Program-made: the position numbers and the translations under genes
Source: Streptomyces xylophagus
GTDB taxonomy: Bacteria > Actinomycetota > Actinomycetes > Streptomycetales > Streptomycetaceae
NCBI RefSeq assembly: GCF_000716435.1
Contig: NZ_JNWO01000007.1
Span: 186,001 to 250,000 of the forward strand
DNA: 64,000 nucleotides
Reading direction: 5' to 3'
Shown here: positions 58,236 to 64,000 of the stretch, one piece after another
Layout of the letters: the number at the start of each line of letters is the position of its first letter
How positions within the stretch are numbered: position 1 is the stretch's first letter
Notes under the pieces: model-generated
Databases searched by the model: none
Seen by the model: only the letters and a program-made list of their open reading frames with translations
Told to the model about the DNA's origin: nothing

Positions 58236-58898
58236 TCAGCAGGGCGACGGCGTACGGGTCACGCGGGCCACGAGGTCGACCCAGCCGGCCTCCAGCCGCT
58301 CCATGGGCATCCCACACTGCCTGGTCAGATGGTTGATCAGGGCAGGGTCGAGATACGCCATGAGCGTCTGGGAGAGCAGTTCGCAGTCGGCGTCCGGCAG
58401 GATCTGCCGGAGCAGCACCATGACGTGGGTGCGCAGCGCCTGGAGCGCGGAGTGGGCGAACCGTCGGGTGGGCTCCGGCTGTGCGGCCAGTTGCAGGTCC
58501 AGCTGCTCCGCCGAGCGGTACAGGACCGCCACACCGAACGCCCGCAGCCGCTCGACCGGCGGGGCTCCGGGGCCCAGCGGCGGGGGGCCGCCGAGGAAGT
58601 CGGCCTGGAGCGTCTGCGCGGAGTGGTCGAGCAGCGCCATCAGCAGGCCGGTGCGGTCGCCGAAGCGGCGGAAGACGGTCCCTTTGCCGACCTCGGCGGC
58701 GGCGGCCACCGCCTCCATGGTGACGCCGGCCACCCCGTGCTCCGCGATCAGCCGGGCGGCGGCCTCCAGCAGCTTCGCGCGGTTGCGGGCCGCGTCGGCG
58801 CGCAGGCACGGCTCGTCGGTGAAGGAGCGGACCTCCAGCAACCGGGGTTCGCTTATGGACTCCTCGGGCTTCGGAAAGGGCGGCAGCGCGCTGGACAT
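58236..58898 (-). CDS. TetR-family regulator
   Basis: A 220-residue TetR protein. The HTH (about 38-82) has Leu-Leu-Glu-Ala-Ala-Ala-Arg-Leu-Ile-Ala-Glu-His-Gly, Thr-Met-Glu-Ala-Val-Ala-Ala-Ala-Ala-Glu-Val and Gly-Lys-Gly-Thr-Val-Phe-Arg-Arg-Phe-Gly-Asp-Arg. ATG 58898 is preferred; a longer frame to 58925 gives an unusual hydrophobic start. It is divergent from an FMN reductase gene, with two copies of GGACCKCGGTCC between. Repression of that gene and itself is likely. Confidence 0.9.
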   Translation of the reverse strand: MSSALPPFPKPEESISEPRLLEVRSFTDEPCLRADAARNRAKLLEAAARLIAEHGVAGVTMEAVAAAAEVGKGTVFRRFGDRTGLLMALLDHSAQTLQADFLGGPPPLGPGAPPVERLRAFGVAVLYRSAEQLDLQLAAQPEPTRRFAHSALQALRTHVMVLLRQILPDADCELLSQTLMAYLDPALINHLTRQCGMPMERLEAGWVDLVARVTRTPSPC

Positions 58899-58929
58899 GA
58901 AGACAGCGTAAAGCACCGGGAACAAAACT

Positions 58930-58978
58930 GGACCGCGGTCCGCTTAGGCTGGTACAACTTTTAAACGGACCTCGGTCC
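58930..58978. promoter_or_regulatory. Two GGACCKCGGTCC operators
   Basis: GGACCGCGGTCC (58930-58941, exact palindrome) and GGACCTCGGTCC (58967-58978), centres 37 bp apart. They flank an AT-rich stretch (58951-58966) that should contain the divergent promoters of the TetR gene and the FMN reductase gene. Confidence 0.8.
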
Positions 58979-59021
58979 GGATCGTAACGGCAGTGTTTCA
59001 GCCCCCCTCTTGGAGTCCCCC

Positions 59022-59585
59022 ATGTCTGTTCGTATCCTCGCGCTCGTCGGCAGCCTGCGTGCCGGCTCGCACAACCGCCAGCTCGCCGAGGCCGCCGTGA
59101 AGTTCGCGCCCGAGGGCGCCGACATCGAGATCTTCGAGGGTCTCGCCGACATCCCGTTCTACAACGAGGACATCGACGTCGAGGGCAACGTCCCGGCCGC
59201 CGCCGCCAAGCTGCGTGCCGCCGCCGGTGCCGCGGACGGGTTCCTCTTCTTCTCCCCCGAGTACAACGGCACCATCCCGGCCGTCCTGAAGAACGCCATC
59301 GACTGGCTGTCCCGCCCCTACGGCGCCAGCGGCTTCGGCGGCAAGCCGGTCGTCGTGGTCGGCACCGCTTACGGCCAGTTCGGCGGCGTGTGGGCGCAGG
59401 ACGAGGCCCGCAAGGCCGTGGGCATCGCCGGCGGCAAGGTGATCGAGGAGCTCAAGCTCTCGATCCCCAGCTCCGTGGTCCGCTTCGCCGAGACCCACCC
59501 GTCCGACGACGCCGAGGTCGTCGCCCAGCTGACCGAGGTCCTCTCCCAGCTGAAGGGCCACGCGGGCGAGGCCGTCGCCGCCTGA
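59022..59585 (+). CDS. NAD(P)H-dependent FMN reductase (flavodoxin-like fold)
   Basis: A 187-residue protein with Leu-Val-Gly-Ser-Leu-Arg-Ala-Gly-Ser-His-Asn (8-18), the FMN-phosphate loop, and Pro-Glu-Tyr-Asn-Gly-Thr-Ile-Pro-Ala-Val-Leu-Lys-Asn-Ala-Ile-Asp-Trp (about 80-96), the isoalloxazine-binding block of NADPH-dependent FMN reductases and azoreductase/chromate-reductase relatives. It supplies reduced flavin or reduces quinones. ATG 59022 precedes the first strand directly. Divergent from, and likely repressed by, the TetR protein. A terminator follows 22 bp after the stop. Confidence 0.92.
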   Translation: MSVRILALVGSLRAGSHNRQLAEAAVKFAPEGADIEIFEGLADIPFYNEDIDVEGNVPAAAAKLRAAAGAADGFLFFSPEYNGTIPAVLKNAIDWLSRPYGASGFGGKPVVVVGTAYGQFGGVWAQDEARKAVGIAGGKVIEELKLSIPSSVVRFAETHPSDDAEVVAQLTEVLSQLKGHAGEAVAA

Positions 59586-59607
59586 TCCAGGCACCCGTAC
59601 GCACAAG

Positions 59608-59635
59608 GGGCCGGAGTCCACAGGGACTCCGGCCC
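59608..59635. terminator. Hairpin terminator between convergent genes
   Basis: A perfect 12-bp stem (59608-59619 with 59624-59635), 4-base loop, followed by TTTCG, between the FMN reductase and luciferase-like genes. Confidence 0.88.
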
Positions 59636-59642
59636 TTTCGCG

Positions 59643-60524
59643 TCAGTCCAGTTCGGCCAGGCGCGGTACCGCCGGCGCCACGAACCGCTCGATCCACTCG
59701 GCCGGTTCGCCGGTGCGCGGGCCCAGGATCACCGTGTCGATGCCCAGCTTCGTGAAGCCGGTGATCTCCCGCAGGAAGGCGTCGGTGTCCCCCGTGGTGA
59801 CGGACTCGCCGGTGTGGACGATCGTCTTGCGGATACGGTCGTAGTCGCGCCCCAGCCTGTCGCAGTGCCCGCGCAGCACGTCGAGCTTGTGCCGCAGCTC
59901 GTCCGGCGACGACACGATCAGGTTGCAGGCGTCGGCGTACTGGGCGACCAGGCGCAGCGTCTTCTTCTCGCCACCGCCGCCGATCATGATCTCGGGGTGC
60001 GGGCTACTGACCGGCGCGGGCACGCACAGGGTCTCGGCGAGCCGGTAGTGCTTGCCCTCGAAGGGGCCGTTCGCCTCCGGGTTCCACATCTGCAGACAGA
60101 TCCGCAGGGTCTCCTCCAGCCGCTCGAAACGCTCCGCGACCGGCGGGTAGGCCACACCGAGACCGTGGTGCTCACGGTCGTACCAGGCCGCCCCGATGCC
60201 GAGCGTGGCCCGGCCGCCGGAGAGCACGTCGAGCGTCGTGGCGATCTTCGCGAGCAGGCCCGGATTCCGGTACGTCACCCCGGTCACCAGCGCGCCGAGC
60301 CGGACCGTGGAGGTGTTGCCGGCCAGGAAGCCGAGCGTCGTGTAGGCCTCCAGCATGGCGTCCTCGGCGCCGCCGTTGAACTCCATCTGGAAGTAGTGGT
60401 CCATCACCGAGAGCCAGCTGACGCCCGCCGCCTCGGCCGCGGCGCCCGCCGAGGCCAGCTCGGGCCCGACCGCCGCCGGCCCTCCGGGATGGTTGAACCG
60501 GTTGATGTGCACGCCGACCCGCAT
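59643..60524 (-). CDS. Luciferase-like monooxygenase family (probable F420-dependent) oxidoreductase
   Basis: A 293-residue TIM-barrel protein. Ser-Val-Met-Asp-His-Tyr-Phe-Gln (about 41-48), Leu-Gly-Ala-Leu-Val-Thr-Gly-Val-Thr-Tyr-Arg-Asn-Pro-Gly (about 76-89), Gly-Ile-Gly-Ala-Ala-Trp-Tyr-Asp (about 112-119) and Ile-Met-Ile-Gly-Gly-Gly-Gly-Glu-Lys-Lys-Thr are the signature blocks of F420-using members of the family. Substrate unknown. ATG 60524 is chosen since Met-Arg-Val-Gly-Val-His begins the first strand. Confidence 0.9.
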   Translation of the reverse strand: MRVGVHINRFNHPGGPAAVGPELASAGAAAEAAGVSWLSVMDHYFQMEFNGGAEDAMLEAYTTLGFLAGNTSTVRLGALVTGVTYRNPGLLAKIATTLDVLSGGRATLGIGAAWYDREHHGLGVAYPPVAERFERLEETLRICLQMWNPEANGPFEGKHYRLAETLCVPAPVSSPHPEIMIGGGGEKKTLRLVAQYADACNLIVSSPDELRHKLDVLRGHCDRLGRDYDRIRKTIVHTGESVTTGDTDAFLREITGFTKLGIDTVILGPRTGEPAEWIERFVAPAVPRLAELD

Positions 60525-60611
60525 GTCCGACTCCGTTTCACAGTTCGCCCGGACCTTCATCGTCCCTCGTGACGGTAGGTCTTCGAGCGCTCTCGAAGTC
60601 AACCTCCGCGC

Positions 60612-61577
60612 CTACGACTTGACGGCGGTCTCCTCGTCGGCCGCCCTCGTCGCCCACAGGCTGGTGAACGTGGTCACCGCCAGGACCAGCACGATGAAGC
60701 CGAGGGAGAAGGGGATGGAGATCTCCGGGACGTGCACACCGGACTCGTGCAGGGCGTGCAGCACCAGTTTGACGCCGATGAAGCCGAGGATGATCGACAG
60801 GCCGTAGCTGAGGTGGACCAGCTTCTTCAGCAGGCCGCCGATGAGGAAGTACAGCTGGCGCAGGCCCATCAGCGCGAAGGCGTTGGCGGTGAAAACGATG
60901 TACGGGTCCTGGGTGAGGCCGTAGATCGCGGGGATGGAGTCGAGGGCGAAGAGCACGTCGGTGGAGCCGATGGCGAGCATCACGACCAGCATCGGGGTCA
61001 TCATGCGCTTGCCGTTCTCCGTGATGAACAGCTTGGTGCCGTGGTAGCGGTCGGCCACGCCGAAGCGGCGCTCGGCGATCTTGAGCAGCTTGTTCTCCTC
61101 GTACTCCTCCTCGTGTCCGCCCTTGCGGGCGTCCTGGACCAGCTTCCAGGCGGTCCAGATCAGGAAGGCGCCGAAGAGGTAGAACACCCAGGAGAACGTC
61201 GAGATGATGGCGGCACCGGCCGCGATGAAGCCCGCGCGCAGCACCAGGGCGACGAGCACGCCGACCATCAGGACCCGCTGCTGGTACTGGGAGGGCACCG
61301 CGAACTTGCCCATGATCAGCACGAAGACGAAGAGGTTGTCGACGCTGAGCGACTTCTCCGTGATGTACCCGGCGAAGAACTCCCCGGTCGGCCCGCTCCC
61401 GCCGTAGAGAAGCAGCCCCAGCCCGAACAGACAGGCCAGCACGACCCAGACCACGGTCCAGATGCCGGCTTCCTTGATGGACACGTCATGGGGCTTGCGA
61501 CCGACGAGGAAGTCGACGCCGACGAGGGCGCACAGGGCGGCGATCGTCAGCAGCCAGGTGGTCAGGGAGATGTTCAC
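60612..61577 (-). CDS. TerC/Alx-family integral membrane protein
   Basis: A 321-residue membrane protein with about eight or nine hydrophobic segments. Diagnostic blocks: Glu-Lys-Ser-Leu-Ser-Val-Asp-Asn-Leu-Phe-Val-Phe (about 73-84), with acidic residues inside a membrane helix, and Ser-Thr-Asp-Val-Leu-Phe-Ala-Leu-Asp-Ser-Ile-Pro-Ala (about 205-217). TerC/Alx proteins export Mn2+ or participate in tellurite resistance and metal supply to secreted enzymes. The GTG at 61577 fits the first helix; no riboswitch structure like the E. coli alx leader was evident to me in the 240 bp upstream. Confidence 0.93.
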   Translation of the reverse strand: MNISLTTWLLTIAALCALVGVDFLVGRKPHDVSIKEAGIWTVVWVVLACLFGLGLLLYGGSGPTGEFFAGYITEKSLSVDNLFVFVLIMGKFAVPSQYQQRVLMVGVLVALVLRAGFIAAGAAIISTFSWVFYLFGAFLIWTAWKLVQDARKGGHEEEYEENKLLKIAERRFGVADRYHGTKLFITENGKRMMTPMLVVMLAIGSTDVLFALDSIPAIYGLTQDPYIVFTANAFALMGLRQLYFLIGGLLKKLVHLSYGLSIILGFIGVKLVLHALHESGVHVPEISIPFSLGFIVLVLAVTTFTSLWATRAADEETAVKS

Positions 61578-61820
61578 GGGTGGTGCTCCTGGTACATGAA
61601 TTGGCACATGAGGTGATACAGGCGGTGCTCGGCAAGGGTTCTGACATCGTTGTCTGCGCGGGAGATCCCTTCCACGTCCCGCGAGTGAACAACAGGTAAC
61701 GGCCCGACAAGGCACCCGCCGTACGGCGGAGAGGTTCCGCCGTACGGCGGTGGGCGGATCGGGGGTAGGCGCGCGGAGTATGGCCGTACGAGCCGCCGCG
61801 CCCAGCGTCAGGAGAAGCGC

Positions 61821-62795
61821 ATGACTTCCGCCCCGCCCCCGTTCGACCCCGAACTCGCCGCCGCACTGGAGTTGATCAAGGAGTTCATCTCGCCCGGGAT
61901 GTCGCTGGAGGACATCGAGGAGATCCGCCGGGGCCCGGGGATCACGCAGTTGGCCGAGGTGGATCTGACCCTGGACGGCGCCTTCTCCATCGAGGACCGG
62001 GAGGTGGCGGGACCGGTCGGCGATCCCGACATCTCCCTGCTGATCTGCCGCCCGACCGCACCCGCGACGGCCGGACCACTCCCCGTCATTTATCACGTGC
62101 ACGGCGGCGGCATGGTGCTCGGCGACAACCGGGTCGGCGTGAGCGGGGCACTGGAGTACGCGCGGGAGCTGGACGCGGTGGTGGTGTCGGTGGAGTACCG
62201 GCTGGCGCCCGAGCATCCGCATCCCGCGCCGATCGAGGACGTGTACGCCGGTCTGCTGTGGACGGCGGAGCACGCGAAGGAGATCGGCGGCGACGCGGAG
62301 CGGATCGTCATCATGGGCGCGAGCGCCGGCGGCGGACTGTCCGCCGCGCTGGCTCTGCTCACCCGGGACCGGGGCGGCCCGCGACCCATCGGACAGCTCC
62401 TCCTGTGCCCGATGCTCGACGACCGCAACGACACCCCGTCCGCACATCAGATGGTCGGCATCGGCGTCTGGGACCGCACGGCCAACGAGACCGGCTGGAC
62501 CGCCCTCCTCGGCGACCGCCGCGGCGGCCCCGACGTGTCGCCCTACGCCGCACCGGCCCGCGCGCAGGACCTGACCGGCCTGCCCCCGGCCTTCCTCGAC
62601 GTCGGCTCGGCGGAGACCTTCCGCGACGAGGTCGTCACCTATGCGTCCCGCCTCTGGCAGGCGGGCGGCATCGCCGAACTCCACGTCTGGCCCGGCGGCT
62701 TCCACGGCTTCGACGGCTTCGCCCCGCAGGCGGCTGTTTCGCAGGCGGCGCGGGCTGCGCATGTGAGCTGGTTGCGGCGGTTGTTGGCGGCGTAA
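61821..62795 (+). CDS. HSL-type esterase/lipase (alpha/beta hydrolase)
   Basis: A 324-residue hormone-sensitive-lipase-family hydrolase. Oxyanion motif His-Gly-Gly-Gly (94-97), Tyr-Arg-Leu-Ala-Pro-Glu (126-131), nucleophile Ser168 in Gly-Ala-Ser-Ala-Gly-Gly, probable Asp269 in Glu-Thr-Phe-Arg-Asp-Glu and His295 in Gly-Gly-Phe-His-Gly. It cleaves short- to medium-chain esters; there is no signal peptide, so it acts in the cytoplasm. The ~75-residue N-terminal part is the cap of this family. The gene is monocistronic. Confidence 0.92.
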   Translation: MTSAPPPFDPELAAALELIKEFISPGMSLEDIEEIRRGPGITQLAEVDLTLDGAFSIEDREVAGPVGDPDISLLICRPTAPATAGPLPVIYHVHGGGMVLGDNRVGVSGALEYARELDAVVVSVEYRLAPEHPHPAPIEDVYAGLLWTAEHAKEIGGDAERIVIMGASAGGGLSAALALLTRDRGGPRPIGQLLLCPMLDDRNDTPSAHQMVGIGVWDRTANETGWTALLGDRRGGPDVSPYAAPARAQDLTGLPPAFLDVGSAETFRDEVVTYASRLWQAGGIAELHVWPGGFHGFDGFAPQAAVSQAARAAHVSWLRRLLAA

Positions 62796-63398
62796 GGGGG
62801 GCGGCTTCCGTACGATGCCGGGGGGCCGCCGGGGCGGGCGAGTGCGACCGGTGTCTGCTGTCGGCGCGCGGGCGGGGTGGCGGGTCGTCTCCGCCGGCGC
62901 CGGCGATTCGCCCTGCGGCGGTTCCGGCCCAGCCCCGCCCCGCGTACAGCACAACGGTTCAGGCCGCTTCCCCGCGATGCCGGGACCCCGGAGGCAGGGA
63001 CGACCGGGACCCGCTCCATGCACGCGTACCGTGTCGGGTCGTCCCCGTCGGCACCGGCCGGTTGGCCGTGCTGCAGTGCAGGGCGCCCCCGCCCCACCCT
63101 CGCGTACAGCGCCCTCGATCGCACGGGCACAAGCCGTTCAGACCGCTTCCCCACGAAGCCGAGGCCCCACGGGCAAGAACGATCGGAGTCCGCCACCTGC
63201 ACACGTACCGCGGCCGGACGTTCCCCTCCGCGCCGGTGGCTCGCGTTGCTCGGTGTCCGGGAACGGGAGGGCGTGTTCCGTCCGGGAGCCTCCACGCGCC
63301 GCCTCAGCACGTCCTCGCCCGGCCCCCGCGTCCCGCGCCGTCGACGGAACCTTGTCCGCAGGCTCCTGCACACCCGTTCCATGGCGCACCATGGGCAT
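62796..63398. other. Intergenic region with a degenerate long repeat
   Basis: No coding frame of protein character in ~600 bp. It contains two diverged copies of a ~112-bp sequence, described separately, and the promoter of the PucR-like gene. Confidence 0.5.
62949..63240. repeat. Two diverged direct repeats of ~112 bp, 178 bp apart
   Basis: Copy 1 begins at 62949 and copy 2 at 63127. Matching blocks in order are GCACAA..GTTCAG.CCGCTTCCCC.CGA.GCCG, a GGGCA.G.ACGA/ACGAT stretch, then TGCAC.CGTACCG and a GCACCGGCCGG/GCGCCGGTGG ending. A shared CGCGTACAGC lies ahead of both (62941 and 63101). Identity by eye is about 70%. Confidence 0.55.
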
Positions 63399-64000
63399 AT
63401 GAAAGAGCTGGCCGGGCGCCTGACCGCGCTGGATCCGGACGCCGGTGCCGCCGTGCGGGTCATCGGGTACTTCGATCGGCTCGCCGAGTCGCGGGCCGGG
63501 CTCGAGGCGCTGGTGCGCGGGGCGGCGGTGCTGGCCGGGTGTGCGGCGCGGCTGGTCGACGCCGAGCGGCGGGTGCGGGTGCGGGTCGAGGCGGACGGTA
63601 CGCGCAGGGACAGCGAGTCGCCGCCGGATCCCGCCTGGCCGTCCGCCGCACTGACCCCGGGCGGGGCTTCGGCGCTGTGGCTGGAGCGAACGGCGGAGGC
63701 GGCGCCCAGTGTCGTCGACGCGGTGATCCTGGAGCGCGCGGCCGGTGCCGTACGACTCGTGCTCGACCGCACCCGGGGCCGGGTTCCCGCCCACGACCCG
63801 GAGCTGGTCGAGACGCTGCTCGACGCCACGGCCCCCGAGACGGCCCGGCTGCACGCGGCCCGCCGCCTCGGCCTCGACACGGCCGACCCCGCTACCCGGG
63901 CCCGTGTCGTCGTCCCGCTCGACGGGTCACCCCGGATAGTCGTCGCCCCCCGGGACACCGGTACGTCCGGGAGCGGGCGGCACGTGTCACCCGCCCAGCA
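63399..64000 (+). CDS. PucR/CdaR-type helix-turn-helix regulator, N-terminal part (3' end outside window)
   Basis: The frame opens at ATG 63399 and runs past the window end. The ~200 visible residues contain Ala-Val-Arg-Val-Ile-Gly-Tyr-Phe-Asp-Arg-Leu, Leu-Val-Arg-Gly-Ala-Ala-Val-Leu-Ala-Gly-Cys-Ala-Ala-Arg-Leu-Val-Asp (a GAF-like opening) and Ala-Arg-Val-Val-Val-Pro-Leu-Asp-Gly, as found in the N-terminal half of Streptomyces PucR-type activators; the PucR C-terminal HTH would lie beyond 64000. Function and target are unknown. Confidence 0.6.
   Translation, partial: MKELAGRLTALDPDAGAAVRVIGYFDRLAESRAGLEALVRGAAVLAGCAARLVDAERRVRVRVEADGTRRDSESPPDPAWPSAALTPGGASALWLERTAEAAPSVVDAVILERAAGAVRLVLDRTRGRVPAHDPELVETLLDATAPETARLHAARRLGLDTADPATRARVVVPLDGSPRIVVAPRDTGTSGSGRHVSPAQ

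Noticed and set aside
60612..63023. An 803-residue minus-strand frame continuing upstream of the TerC gene
   Set aside because: The part upstream of GTG 61577 overlaps the esterase gene antisense and has noise composition.

Overview
The window is high-GC actinobacterial DNA, almost certainly Streptomyces chromosome. Third codon positions are mostly G or C, GTG and TTG starts occur, regulators are dense (TetR, LacI, MarR, HxlR, NarL and PucR types), and tandem-domain universal stress proteins, F420-type luciferase-like enzymes and a DUF2637/SpdB remnant are typical of that genus.

Left arm, 1-18.1 kb: a TetR 3' end; a SnoaL-like gene divergent from an HxlR regulator around a 39-bp palindrome; and a TetR regulator divergent from a beta-hydroxyacid dehydrogenase plus enoyl-CoA hydratase pair, with two operator palindromes between them. 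A decayed stretch follows (3.9-7.4 kb), with a methyltransferase remnant fused head-on to a truncated secreted-protein gene, an intact FAD monooxygenase, an orphan type II thioesterase and a collapsed aspartate-semialdehyde dehydrogenase gene. Next come an acetyltransferase, a sirtuin, an EF-hand protein and a LuxR stub. From 10.3 to 18.1 kb lies a beta-fructan system: a LacI regulator, a cytoplasmic GH32 fructosidase, two ABC permeases, a Tat-type binding protein and a divergent Tat-exported GH32 levanase. Six copies of a ~74-bp tandem repeat cover the convergent 3' ends of the LacI and fructosidase genes.

Centre, 18.26-46.56 kb: a block resembling the oxygen/dormancy (DevR/DosR, in Streptomyces OsdR) regulon. 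It holds four two-domain universal stress proteins, two CBS-BON proteins, two DoxX-type membrane proteins, a GAPDH, a zinc alcohol dehydrogenase, pyruvate formate-lyase and its activase, carbamate kinase, a cyclic-nucleotide-binding protein, an Acg-like nitroreductase, a flavodoxin, a shortened Rv1733c-type protein, a DevS-like GAF-GAF histidine kinase and two DevR-like response regulators. A recurring 14-bp palindrome, GGGCCGNNCGGCCC, lies 80-125 bp upstream of many of these units and probably marks their common regulator. The block is bounded by a 67-bp direct repeat (66/67 identical). One copy is the 3' end of an intact pirin gene and the other is an orphan copy behind the levanase. Near the right copy is a frameshifted SpdB/DUF2637 gene, typical of actinomycete conjugative elements, and two IS21 transposase fragments lie inside. 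I infer that the block entered, or was carried, as an integrative element inserted into the end of the pirin gene and has since lost its recombination genes.

Right arm, 46.5-64 kb: pirin, two MarR-like regulators, a TPR protein, a PepSY membrane protein, peptide deformylase, a flavin disulfide reductase, thioredoxin, an aldehyde dehydrogenase, a LacI regulator, a TetR regulator with a Tet(X)-like monooxygenase, a second TetR regulator divergent from an FMN reductase, a luciferase-like oxidoreductase, a TerC-family membrane protein, an HSL-type esterase and the start of a PucR-like regulator. Clear palindromic operators lie in several of the divergent intergenic regions.
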